Shown here: piece after piece, positions 25,016-32,944 of the stretch | Layout: each line of letters begins with the position of its first letter | Position numbering within the stretch: position 1 is the stretch's first letter | Assembly (NCBI GenBank): GCA_963792915.1 | Contig: CAWBYD010000007.1 | Location: 496,001-560,000 of the forward strand | Direction of reading: 5' to 3' | From: Solirubrobacter sp963792915 | Lineage (GTDB): Bacteria; Actinomycetota; Thermoleophilia; Solirubrobacterales; Solirubrobacteraceae | DNA: 64,000 bases | Program-made: the position numbers and the translations under genes | The notes under the pieces: model-generated | Told to the model about the DNA's origin: nothing | Seen by the model: the letters and a program-made list of their open reading frames with translations, nothing else | The model's database searches: none

Positions 25016-26613
25016 CCATGCTCCGCGGATGCACCGAATGGCCGGCCGAGCTCGCCGAGCGCTACCGCCGCGAGGGGTACTGGCAGGGCCAGACGCTCGG
25101 CGTCCAGCTGCGCGAGTGGGCCCGCCGCAGCGGCGGGCGCGACGCGCTCGTCGCGGGCGATGAGCGGGTCAGCTACGAGGCGCTCGACGCCGGCGCCGAC
25201 CGGCTTGCCGCGGGGCTGGCGGAGCTGGGCCTACGGGCCGGCGACCGCGTCGTCGTGCAGCTTCCCAACGTCCCAGAGCTCCTCACGCTGTTCTTCGCCC
25301 TGTTCCGCCTCGGGGCGGTCCCGGTGCTCGCGCTGCCGGGCCATCGCGCCAATGAGATCTCCTACCTGTGCGAGTTCTCCGAGGCGGCGGCGTACGTGAT
25401 CCCCGACCACTACGCCGGCTTCGACTACCGGACGCTGGCACGTGAGCTCGACGGCGTTCCCCACATCCTGGTGGCGGGCGAGCCGGAGGAGTTCACGCGG
25501 CTGTCCGAGGTCGACGCCGACCCTGTCGAGCTCGACGATCCGGGTCCCGGCGACGCGGCGCTGTTCCTGCTCTCGGGCGGCACGACGGCGCTGCCCAAGT
25601 TGATTCCCCGCACCCACGACGACTTCTCCTACGCCTTCCGCCGCAGCGCCGAGAACGCCGGCTTCTTGCCCGAGTCGGTGTACCTCGCGGTCGTTCCGGT
25701 CACGCACAACTACGGGCTGGCCGCGCCGGGCGTGCTCGGCACGCTGTCGGCCGGCGGTACCGCTGTGCTCGCCGCCGACGGCAGCCCGGACGAGGCGTTC
25801 GAGCTGATCGCCCGCGAGCGCGTGACGGCCACCGGGCTCGTGCCGCCGCTGGCGCTGCTCTGGCTCGACGCGGCGCCCCACACCGCGAGCGACCTGTCAA
25901 GCCTCGAGCTGATCCAGATCGGCGGCGCCAAGGTCACGCCCGAACTGGCGCGGCGCGTCGAGCCGGTGCTCGGCTGCCGCCTGCAGCAGTCGTTCGGGAT
26001 GGCCGAGGGGCTGCTGACGCAGAGCCGCCCGGACGACTCGCTCGAGCTGCGCATGACCGCGCAGGGGATCCCCATCTCCCCTGCCGACGAGGTCCGCGTC
26101 GTCGACGAGGACGAGCGCGACGTAGCGGCTGGAGCGGTCGGCCAACTGCTCACGCGCGGGCCGTACACGCTGCGCGGCTACTACCGCGCCGACGAATACA
26201 ACGCGCGCGCCTTCACACCGGACGGCTGGCTGCGGACCGGGGACCTCGTGCGCAGCCTGCCGTCCGGGCACCTCGTCGTCGAGGGCCGCGCCAAGGACGT
26301 CATCAACCGCGGCGGCGAGAAGGTCTCGGCCGAAGAGGTCGAGGACCATCTGCTCGCCCATCCGGGGGTGCGCAACGCCGCTGTCGTCGCGATGCCCGAC
26401 GAACTGATGGGGGAGCGGACGTGCGCGTTCGTCGTGGGCGACACGCCGCGGCGCGCCGAGCTGACCCGCTTCCTGCGCTCGCGCGGGCTCGCGACCTACA
26501 AGCTGCCGGACCGCGTCGAGCTGATCGACGCGCTCCCGGAGACCAACGTCGGGAAGATCGACAAGCAGCGCCTGCGCGAGCTCGTGAGCGCCCGGCTGGA
26601 GCGCAGGGGCTAG
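25012..26613 (+). CDS. Aryl-AMP ligase loading the aryl carrier protein (EntE/YbtE-like)
   Basis: This protein of about 533 residues opens like DHB-AMP ligases (GCTEWPAELAERYRREGYW). It shows LLSGGTTALPKLIPRTHDDF, LIQIGGAKV, FGMAEGLL, the hinge DGWLRTGDLVR and the C-terminal VGKIDKQRLREL catalytic Lys. The pocket differs from known salicylate and DHB enzymes. By hand alignment HNYGLAAPG gives N-Y with Ala at the third position, QQSFGMAEG gives Ser where Val is usual, and LLTQSR gives Thr where DHB enzymes have Asn and salicylate enzymes Cys. It should adenylate the starter acid and load the ArCP of the large NRPS. GTG 25012 overlaps the pabAB stop as GTGA; ATG 25018 with GAGGTG before it is an equally good start. 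Confidence 0.9.
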   Translation: MTMLRGCTEWPAELAERYRREGYWQGQTLGVQLREWARRSGGRDALVAGDERVSYEALDAGADRLAAGLAELGLRAGDRVVVQLPNVPELLTLFFALFRLGAVPVLALPGHRANEISYLCEFSEAAAYVIPDHYAGFDYRTLARELDGVPHILVAGEPEEFTRLSEVDADPVELDDPGPGDAALFLLSGGTTALPKLIPRTHDDFSYAFRRSAENAGFLPESVYLAVVPVTHNYGLAAPGVLGTLSAGGTAVLAADGSPDEAFELIARERVTATGLVPPLALLWLDAAPHTASDLSSLELIQIGGAKVTPELARRVEPVLGCRLQQSFGMAEGLLTQSRPDDSLELRMTAQGIPISPADEVRVVDEDERDVAAGAVGQLLTRGPYTLRGYYRADEYNARAFTPDGWLRTGDLVRSLPSGHLVVEGRAKDVINRGGEKVSAEEVEDHLLAHPGVRNAAVVAMPDELMGERTCAFVVGDTPRRAELTRFLRSRGLATYKLPDRVELIDALPETNVGKIDKQRLRELVSARLERRG

Positions 26614-26615
26614 CC

Positions 26616-27632
26616 GTGCTGGTGGTCATGCGTCCCGGTGCCAGCCAGCATGAGATCGACGCGGTGATCGACCGTCTCGACGGGTCCGAAGTCGACGTCG
26701 GCCGTCTTGAAGGGCGCTCGCGAGCGACGATCGCAGCGCTCGGCGCCGACGGCGACCGCCGCGGAGTGGTGGAGGCGATGAAGGGCGTCGAGCGGGTCGT
26801 GCCCGTCTCGGCCCCGTACCAGCTCGCGTCGTGGGAGGTGGGTAGGTTCGCCACGTCGTTCGAGGTCTCCGGCCGGACCGTCGGCGGCGGTGAGACGTTC
26901 TGCCTGATCGCGGGACCCTGCACCGTCGAGTCCTTCGAGTCGACGTGCGCGATCGCGCGCGCCGTGCAGCGCGCCGGCGCCTCCATGCTGCGGGGCGGTG
27001 CGTTTAAGCCGCGCACATCGCCGTTCGCGTTCCGCGGCCTCGGCGTCGCCGGGCTCGAGATCCTGTCCGAGATCCGCGCCGCCACGGGCCTGCCCGTCGT
27101 CACCGAGCTCCTCGACGTCCGCGACGCCGAGCTCTTCGCGACGCACGCCGACGTCGTGCAGATCGGCGCGCGCAACATGCAGAACTACGCGCTGCTGGAG
27201 GTCGCGGGCGAGCTCGGGCTGCCCGTGCTGCTCAAGCGCGGGATGTCATCGACGCTCGACGAGCTGCTGATGGCCGCCGACTACATCCTCAAGGAGGGCA
27301 ATGAGCGCGTGATGCTGTGCGAGCGCGGGATCCGGACGTTCGACACCTCGATGCGATTCACGCTCGACCTCGGAGCGGTCCCGTGGCTGAAGGCCCACAC
27401 GCACCTGCCGGTGATCGTCGATCCCAGCCACGCGGCGGGAGACCGGCGGCTCGTCGAGCCGCTCTCGCGGGCCGCCGCGGCCGTCGGCGCGGACGGGTTG
27501 CTGATCGAGGTTCACGAGGAGCCCGAGGCGGCGGTGTGCGACGGCGCGCAGATGGTGCGCACGACCCACTTCGGCGCGCTCGCGGAGGCCGTGCGCGAGC
27601 ACGCGGCGCTACTCGGGAAGCGGATCGCATGA
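26616..27632 (+). CDS. aroF: 3-deoxy-7-phosphoheptulonate (DAHP) synthase, type I beta with regulatory domain
   Basis: This 338-residue protein has an N-terminal ferredoxin-like regulatory domain of about 70 residues (VLVVMRPGAS, VSAPYQLAS) and a TIM barrel with FCLIAGPCTVES, LRGGAFKPRTSPFAF, VQIGARNMQNY, LLKRGMSS and VIVDPSHAAG. This architecture is that of the Thermotoga and Bacillus type I beta enzymes. It makes the first shikimate intermediate from PEP and erythrose-4-phosphate. Inside this operon it probably raises chorismate supply for PabAB. The GTG at 26616 is chosen because the family starts with an M-I-V-V-M-like strand there. Its stop overlaps the next ATG. A cluster-borne copy suggests an enzyme with its own regulation. 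Confidence 0.93.
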   Translation: MLVVMRPGASQHEIDAVIDRLDGSEVDVGRLEGRSRATIAALGADGDRRGVVEAMKGVERVVPVSAPYQLASWEVGRFATSFEVSGRTVGGGETFCLIAGPCTVESFESTCAIARAVQRAGASMLRGGAFKPRTSPFAFRGLGVAGLEILSEIRAATGLPVVTELLDVRDAELFATHADVVQIGARNMQNYALLEVAGELGLPVLLKRGMSSTLDELLMAADYILKEGNERVMLCERGIRTFDTSMRFTLDLGAVPWLKAHTHLPVIVDPSHAAGDRRLVEPLSRAAAAVGADGLLIEVHEEPEAAVCDGAQMVRTTHFGALAEAVREHAALLGKRIA

Positions 27633-29089
27633 GCAACATCGCCGCAGAGCTCGCCGGCCTGGCCCGACGGCGCGGCTGGTTGCAGCGGCCGGCCTACCTC
27701 ACCGCCGAGCGCGCATGGAGCCACGGCGAGGTCCACGACCTCGCCGCCCGCGCGGGCAGCGTGCTGGCGCGGCGCGGGCTGCGGCCGGGCGACCGGGTCA
27801 TGCTGGCGCTCCCCGACGGGATCGACTGGATCGTCGCCTTCCTGGCCGCCGCGCGCGTCGGAGCGGTCGCGGTGCTCGTCAACCCCGAGTTGCCCGCCGC
27901 GGACCATCGTCGCCTGCAAGCCGAGTCGACGCCGCGGCTGGCGATCAGCGCCGAGGAACTGCGCGAGCACTTCGATGTGGCCTGGCAGGACGGCGCGGAG
28001 CTGCGGGACCGCGCCGCCCGCGAGCCGGCCGCCGCTCCCGTCGCGGTCGGGCGCGACGCGCCGCTCTACGTGCAGTTCACCTCGGGAACCACGGGGACGC
28101 CGAAGGGCGCTGAGCACCGCCACGGCGACATCGCCGCCTACCACCGCGCCGTGGGACGCGACGTCCTCATGGTCCGCGCCGTCGACGTGAGCCTGTCGGT
28201 GTCCAAGCTGTTCTTCGCCTACGGCTTCGGCAACTCATTCGTCTACCCGCTGTGTTCCGGCTCAGCGGCGGTGCTGATCGCGGAGCGTCCGACACCCGGG
28301 CGCGTGCGCGAGCTGATCGAGCGCCACCGCGTGACGATCCTCCACGCCGTCCCCTCCGCGTACGCCAACCTGGTGGCCGAGGCCGGATCGGGCGTCCTGC
28401 GCTCGCCCCGGGTCGCTGTGTCCGCGGGCGAGCCGCTCGCGCCCGCGGTGCGCGAGGGCGCCCGCGCACTGCTCGGGTGCGCGCTCCTCGACGAGCTTGG
28501 CTCGACCGAGGTCGGCGGCGCGTTCTGCTCGAACACGGTCGCCTGCGACCTGCCCGGGACGGTCGGCCGTCCGCTCGCCGGCTACGAGATCGAACTGCGC
28601 GACGAGACCGCGCAGCCGGTCGACGAGGGCGAGCTGTGGGTCCGCGGCCCGACGATCATGACGCGCTACGTGGGCCGTCCGGCCGAGACCGCGGACGTGC
28701 TCCGCGATGGCTGGCTGCGGACCGGCGACCGCGCCGTCCGGCGTTCCGACGGCGCCTACGAGTTGCGTGGTCGGGTGGACGACCTCGAGCTGGTCGGCGG
28801 CATCACCATGTCGCCGATCGAGGTCGAGCGCGTCCTGCTCGAGCATGCCGCGGTCGCCGAGGTCGCCGTCGCGGCCGTGCCCGACCGGCGCGGCGCCACC
28901 AAGCTGCGCGCGTTCGTCGTGCCGGCGAAGCACGCCGGCGCCGATGCTGCGCTCGAGGATGAGCTGCTGGCGCTCGCGCGGCGCACCCTGGCGCCGTTCA
29001 AGGTGCCCCGCAGCGTCCGGCTTGTCGACCGGCTGCCGCGCACGCCGACCGGCAAGCTGCGCCGCTTCGTCCTGCGGAGCGGGGTATGA
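27629..29089 (+). CDS. Benzoate-CoA-ligase-family adenylate-forming enzyme
   Basis: This 486-residue ANL enzyme has the P-loop VQFTSGTTGTPKGAEH, SVSKLFFAYGFGNSFVYPL (characteristic of benzoate- and hydroxybenzoate-CoA ligases), LDELGSTEVGG, DGWLRTGDRAV and a C-terminal PTGKLRRFVLR with the catalytic Lys. It should activate an aromatic acid as adenylate and then form a CoA or carrier thioester. It sits after the DAHP synthase with an ATGA overlap. A second aryl-activating enzyme beside the EntE-like ligase is unusual. It could prepare aminobenzoyl-CoA for the hydroxylase, or activate a second aryl unit. The ATG at 27629 follows from the overlap pattern. Confidence 0.88.
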   Translation: MSNIAAELAGLARRRGWLQRPAYLTAERAWSHGEVHDLAARAGSVLARRGLRPGDRVMLALPDGIDWIVAFLAAARVGAVAVLVNPELPAADHRRLQAESTPRLAISAEELREHFDVAWQDGAELRDRAAREPAAAPVAVGRDAPLYVQFTSGTTGTPKGAEHRHGDIAAYHRAVGRDVLMVRAVDVSLSVSKLFFAYGFGNSFVYPLCSGSAAVLIAERPTPGRVRELIERHRVTILHAVPSAYANLVAEAGSGVLRSPRVAVSAGEPLAPAVREGARALLGCALLDELGSTEVGGAFCSNTVACDLPGTVGRPLAGYEIELRDETAQPVDEGELWVRGPTIMTRYVGRPAETADVLRDGWLRTGDRAVRRSDGAYELRGRVDDLELVGGITMSPIEVERVLLEHAAVAEVAVAAVPDRRGATKLRAFVVPAKHAGADAALEDELLALARRTLAPFKVPRSVRLVDRLPRTPTGKLRRFVLRSGV

Positions 29090-29847
29090 GCGCCGCCGTG
29101 CCCACGCTCGAACCCGGCCACTGCCAGGTGTGGTGGGCGACCCCCGAGATGGCCGTCCCGGGGCACTGGGCGCTGCTCGACGGGCACGAGCGGCGGTGGG
29201 CGCAGGTGTTGCGCCGCAGCCGCGATCGCGAGCGCTACGTCGTCGCCCACGCACTCGCCCGCCGGCTCGCCGCCGCGCACGCGTCGATCGCACCCGAGCG
29301 CGTCCGCTTCTCGCGCGCGTGTCGACGGTGCGGCGCGGAACATGGCAAGCCACGGGCGGTCGGCGAAGCGGGTGGGCTCGAACTTTCGCTCTCGCACTCG
29401 GGCGACCGGGTCGTGGTCGCGATCGCGCGCGCGGTCGCGATCGGCGTCGACGTGGAGCGCGTGGACGCCGAGAAGGTGTCCGACGGCTTGATCGCGTCCG
29501 CGCTGGATACGGCGGAGCGCCGGGAGCTCGAGCGTCTGCCCCGCCCCTCGCGGGTGCCGGGGTTCCTGCGCTACTGGAGCCGTAAGGAAGCCGTGCTGAA
29601 GGCCACGGGCGACGGGCTGGCGGTCGCGCCCGCGGCGATCCGCGTGTCCTCGCCGCTCCAGCCGCCCTGCGTCCTGCGGGGGCAGCAGGCGCTGCGTGAC
29701 GCCTGGCCGATCCGCATGCACGACCTCGACGCCGGGGCGGGGCACGTCGCCGCGCTCGCCTCGGTAGGCGCCCCGCTCGCGGTGCGCAACCATGACGCTG
29801 CCTACCTGCTCAGGCGCACCGCCAACCGCGAACAGGAGACGTCATGA
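29086..29847 (+). CDS. Sfp-type 4'-phosphopantetheinyl transferase
   Basis: This 253-residue protein has the Sfp/AcpS-II motifs: LSLSHSGDRVVVAIA, the Mg-binding IGVDVERV near residue 120 and FLRYWSRKEAVLKATGDGLAV near residue 160. It transfers phosphopantetheine from CoA to the serines of the ArCP and PCP domains, three in the large NRPS and one in the terminal NRPS. Its ATG overlaps the ligase stop and its stop overlaps the next ATG. A dedicated PPTase in the operon supports a self-contained cluster. Confidence 0.94.
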   Translation: MSAAVPTLEPGHCQVWWATPEMAVPGHWALLDGHERRWAQVLRRSRDRERYVVAHALARRLAAAHASIAPERVRFSRACRRCGAEHGKPRAVGEAGGLELSLSHSGDRVVVAIARAVAIGVDVERVDAEKVSDGLIASALDTAERRELERLPRPSRVPGFLRYWSRKEAVLKATGDGLAVAPAAIRVSSPLQPPCVLRGQQALRDAWPIRMHDLDAGAGHVAALASVGAPLAVRNHDAAYLLRRTANREQETS

Positions 29848-30191
29848 GCCTCAAAGATCACCTGCTGGGCATCGAGCGCGAGCTGTCGAGCGGCTCGGGC
29901 GACGCGTACCGCCGCCACCTCACCGAGGACGCGCTCGTGATCGTCCCGCCTGGTCATACGCTGGATCGCGAGAAGACCGTCGCCACCATGGATGAGAGCC
30001 CGGGTTGGGACGAGGTCGCGCTCGACAATGCGCGGCTGCTGACGCTGGACGACCACGCCGCGCTCATCACCTACACGTTCACGGGACGCCGCGGAGAAGA
30101 CCGCTACGCGGCGGTCATGACCAGCACGTACGCCAGGCGCGGCGACGACTGGAAGCTCGTCCTGCACCAGCAGACACCGCTTGACGGCTAG
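29844..30191 (+). CDS. NTF2-like / DUF4440-type small protein
   Basis: This 115-residue protein has the cone-shaped NTF2/SnoaL-like pattern: an N-terminal helix with a DAYRRHLTEDALVIVPPG strand start, DHAALITYTFTGR, and a terminal DDWKLVLHQQTPL. Members act as cyclases, isomerases, immunity or stress proteins, and sequence does not say which. It is translationally coupled to the PPTase by ATGA, so it belongs to the cluster. It could help in chain tailoring or be an accessory binding protein. Confidence 0.8.
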   Translation: MSLKDHLLGIERELSSGSGDAYRRHLTEDALVIVPPGHTLDREKTVATMDESPGWDEVALDNARLLTLDDHAALITYTFTGRRGEDRYAAVMTSTYARRGDDWKLVLHQQTPLDG

Positions 30192-30215
30192 GAGACCACG
30201 AACCGGGAGGAACCC

Positions 30216-30677
30216 ATGCACCGGCGCACGCTCACCCTCATCGTCCTCGCACTGGGAATACCGCTCGCCATGGCGGCCTGCGGCCAGAGCTCGCAACCGG
30301 CGTCGAGCTCGTCGCCCTGGCGCAAGCAGACCGTACATGTCTCGTTCGGCAAGCCGATGACCGAAAAGCGCTTCAAGGTCGGCGACAAGAAGGTGAACTT
30401 CGGCGACCGGCTGGTCTCGCAGTTCGGCCTTCACCAGGGGAGCAAGACCGTCGGATCGGTGATCTTCCACTGCGCGTCGCGCGACGAGAACTCGGCGAAT
30501 TGCGCCGCCTCGTTCTCCCTGCCCGGCGGCCAGATCGCCAGCGTCACGACCCAGTCGCTGGCGGGCACCTTCCCGGTGACCGGCGGTTCGGGCAAGTACA
30601 TGGGGGCGACCGGCCAGTGGAGGGCCACCGCCGAGGGCAAGGTCACGCTGGATCTGCTGCTGCCGGTGACCAGCTGA
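30216..30677 (+). CDS. Lipoprotein with allene-oxide-cyclase/dirigent-like barrel
   Basis: This 153-residue protein has a lipoprotein signal: basic start, hydrophobic core LTLIVLALGIPLAMA and lipobox AMAAC, with the lipidated Cys near residue 22. The mature part ends with TGGSGKYMGATGQWR, a pattern shared by dirigent and allene-oxide-cyclase-like beta barrels. GGGAGGAA precedes the ATG, and it lies 24 bases after the NTF2-like gene, so it may be the last gene of the operon. It would sit on the outer face of the membrane. Dirigent-like barrels can bind hydrophobic small molecules; binding the cluster's product is a possibility only. Confidence 0.75.
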   Translation: MHRRTLTLIVLALGIPLAMAACGQSSQPASSSSPWRKQTVHVSFGKPMTEKRFKVGDKKVNFGDRLVSQFGLHQGSKTVGSVIFHCASRDENSANCAASFSLPGGQIASVTTQSLAGTFPVTGGSGKYMGATGQWRATAEGKVTLDLLLPVTS

Positions 30678-30711
30678 GGGTTCAGCGGCCTCGAGCTCTC
30701 ATCTAGGCCGT

Positions 30712-30725
30712 ATGCTACGTATGTG
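30712..30725 (+). promoter_or_regulatory. Probable leaderless promoter of the Crp-family gene
   Basis: TATGCT lies six bases before the GTG start at 30723, which would place transcription start at or next to the start codon. No ribosome binding site precedes the GTG. CGTATG occurs twice here, three bases apart. No convincing -35 box is visible. Confidence 0.35.
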
Positions 30726-31457
30726 GGGGGGCCGGCCGAGCGGCAGATCGAAACGATGATTTCCGTTCTGCGTGCGGATCCGGGGCTCGCCGGAGGCCTC
30801 GAGGGGCGCGCGCTGGCGCAGGCGCGCAGCGCCGCGGTCGCCCCGCTGCTCAGCATCGGCGAAGGCCCCTGGCCGGACTCCGCCGAGATGTCGCTGAGCG
30901 GCGGGCTCGGGTTCCTGGTCGTCCGCGGCACGGCGATCCGGGATGTCCGGCTGCGGAACCGCCACTCGATCGAGTTCCTGGGCCCCGGCGACCTGCTGCG
31001 TCCGTGGGATCTCGACGAGGAGCGAATGTCGCCGATTCCCGCCGAAGGCTGCTTTCACGTCATCCAGCGCCTCAGGCTGGCGGTGCTCAACCGCGAGTTC
31101 GGCCTGCGCATCGGGGCCTGGCCGGAGCTCAGCGCCGCGATCATCAGCCGTGCGCTGCATCGCGCGCGGCGCCTGACGTACGAGATGGCCGCCGCACAGA
31201 ACGGCTCGACCGAGGAGCGCTTGTGGCTCATCCTCTGGCACCTGGCCGATCGCTGGGGCACGGTTAGCCCCGCGGGCGTGCGCCTGGACCTGCCCGGCCT
31301 GACCCACGACCGACTGGCCGCCCTGGTGGGCGTCCGGCGCCCGTCGGTCACGCTCGCGCTCTCGCGCATGCGCGAGGTCGGCGTGCTCGGACGCGATCGC
31401 CGCCGGCACGTGCTCTGCCTCGGCGCCGAGGAAGGGCTTGCCGCTCTTGATCGCTAG
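30723..31457 (+). CDS. Crp/Fnr-family transcriptional regulator
   Basis: This 244-residue protein has an N-terminal cyclic-nucleotide-binding-like barrel (VRLRNRHSIEFLGPGDLLRPWD) and a C-terminal winged helix (LTHDRLAALVGVRRPSVTLALSRMREVGVL). The ligand pocket lacks an obvious cAMP-binding RxxS motif, so the effector is unknown. It starts right after the cluster and could regulate it, but it has its own promoter-like sequence. The start is GTG. Its 3' end overlaps the convergent amidase frame by 110 bases, with no room for a terminator between them. Confidence 0.85.
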   Translation: MGGPAERQIETMISVLRADPGLAGGLEGRALAQARSAAVAPLLSIGEGPWPDSAEMSLSGGLGFLVVRGTAIRDVRLRNRHSIEFLGPGDLLRPWDLDEERMSPIPAEGCFHVIQRLRLAVLNREFGLRIGAWPELSAAIISRALHRARRLTYEMAAAQNGSTEERLWLILWHLADRWGTVSPAGVRLDLPGLTHDRLAALVGVRRPSVTLALSRMREVGVLGRDRRRHVLCLGAEEGLAALDR

Positions 31458-32937
31458 CGCGTAGGGCCCAGCGCGCGGTACGCGTCGCGTCGCGCCACGG
31501 CCGGACGCGCTCGACTGCGGCGCTGGCCGCCACCACATCGGCGTCACCGTAGCGGCGTCCGATGATCTGCATGCCCACCGGAAGTCCGGATGCCATGCCT
31601 GCGGGAACCGATGCGGCAGGATGTCCCGTGAAGTTGATCGGGTACGTCAGGCACCAGCCGATCAGCGGGTCGACCTCGACGTCGCCGATCCGCGACGGCC
31701 CCTTGGTATTGCCGTCGGCGGCGTTCGGGACGGGTAGGCACGCCAACGTGGGCGTCACGAGCACGTCATAGGTGTCCAGGACCGCCTGGATCGCGTCATA
31801 GACCTCGGTCCTGAGCTGCTCGTCCCGCAGCATCTCGGGAGCGCGGAACTCGTACGCCCGCTCGAGCCAGTAGAGGAACTGTGCCGGGAAGTCGTTGCGA
31901 TGGTCCGCGAGCAGGTCGAGTCCTGCGCACCGGAATCTCTCGAACGTCGCGACGCTGTTGAGGATGATCAACCGGCACCAGAGGTCGCTCAGATCGCGCT
32001 GGTCGCGCTGGATGCCGAGCCGAACCGGCTCGACCCGCGCGCCGGCGGCCTCGAACGCCTGCACGGCATCGGCCACCACGTCGGCCACCGCGGGATCGAC
32101 CGGGAAGACGTCGAGGTCGGGGCTGTAGGCGATCCGCCACCCCTCGATCGAGCGGTGGACCGATGACGCCAGGTCGGCGCGCTGGTCTAGCGCGAACGGG
32201 TCGCGTGAGTCATAGCCGGCGATCGCGTCGATGACGACCGCGGCGTCCTGCACGCTGCGCGTGATCGCGCCCTCGAACAGGAACGGCCGCAGCGGGGCGA
32301 ACGCGTTCGGTCGCACCACGTGGGGGACGTGCCCGAACGACTGCTTGAAGCCGTACACGCCGCACCACGAAGCTGGGATGCGGACCGATCCCCCGCCGTC
32401 GGTGCGCTCGGCGACCGTCAGCAGGCCCGCGGCCACGGCGGCCGCGCTCCCGCCCGACGAGCCGCCCGTGTTGCGGGCGGTGTCGAACGGATTCCGGCTC
32501 GGCCCGAGCAGCGGGTTGTCGCACGTCCCTCGGAAGCCCATCACCGGGCTGTTCGTCTTGCCGACGATGATCGCCCCGGCCCGCTCCATCCGTTCCGCCC
32601 ACGAGCACGAAAAGTCGGGCACGAAGTCCTTGAGCGCCCGCACCCCGCCAAAGGTCGACGGCCACCCGGGCTTGAAGTCGAACAGGTCCTTGATCGCGGT
32701 CGGCACGCCGTGCAGTGGGCCCAGAGGCTGGTCCGACATGACCACCCGCTCGGCCTCCTGAGCCCGCTCGCGCGCCTGGTCAAACGCGGTGAAGACGAAC
32801 GCGTTCAGCGTCTCGTCCCCCGCCTCGATGGCGGCGATCGTCGCATCCATCACCTCGACGGGCGACAGATCCCGGCGCCGGATCGCGTGCGCCGGCTCGA
32901 CTACCGACGTGTCTGCGAGTCCGCGATCTCCGAGCAC
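31348..32937 (-). CDS. Amidase-signature-family hydrolase
   Basis: This 529-residue protein has the amidase signature: catalytic Lys in GVPTAIKDLF, the Ser-cisSer region NTGGSSGGSAAAVAAGLLTV and TDGGGSVRIPASWCGVYGFK. The C-terminal half has TPTLACLPVPNAAD and GHPAASVPAGMASGLPVGMQIIGRRYGD. It hydrolyses an amide, substrate unknown. GatA is unlikely without GatB or GatC nearby. The last 35 or so residues, rich in Arg and Ala, run over the end of the Crp gene and look non-native, so the original stop may have been lost. No operon partner is seen. Confidence 0.87.
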   Translation of the reverse strand: MLGDRGLADTSVVEPAHAIRRRDLSPVEVMDATIAAIEAGDETLNAFVFTAFDQARERAQEAERVVMSDQPLGPLHGVPTAIKDLFDFKPGWPSTFGGVRALKDFVPDFSCSWAERMERAGAIIVGKTNSPVMGFRGTCDNPLLGPSRNPFDTARNTGGSSGGSAAAVAAGLLTVAERTDGGGSVRIPASWCGVYGFKQSFGHVPHVVRPNAFAPLRPFLFEGAITRSVQDAAVVIDAIAGYDSRDPFALDQRADLASSVHRSIEGWRIAYSPDLDVFPVDPAVADVVADAVQAFEAAGARVEPVRLGIQRDQRDLSDLWCRLIILNSVATFERFRCAGLDLLADHRNDFPAQFLYWLERAYEFRAPEMLRDEQLRTEVYDAIQAVLDTYDVLVTPTLACLPVPNAADGNTKGPSRIGDVEVDPLIGWCLTYPINFTGHPAASVPAGMASGLPVGMQIIGRRYGDADVVAASAAVERVRPWRDATRTARWALRASDQERQALPRRRGRARAGGDRVRARRPRACARARA

Positions 32938-32944
32938 GGATCCC

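Noticed and set aside
1217..30677. A salicylate synthase or isochorismate synthase/lyase pair for the starter unit
   Set aside because: I looked for MbtI/Irp9-, PchA- and PchB-like proteins. The only chorismate enzyme is the PabAB fusion, with the ADC-synthase motif.
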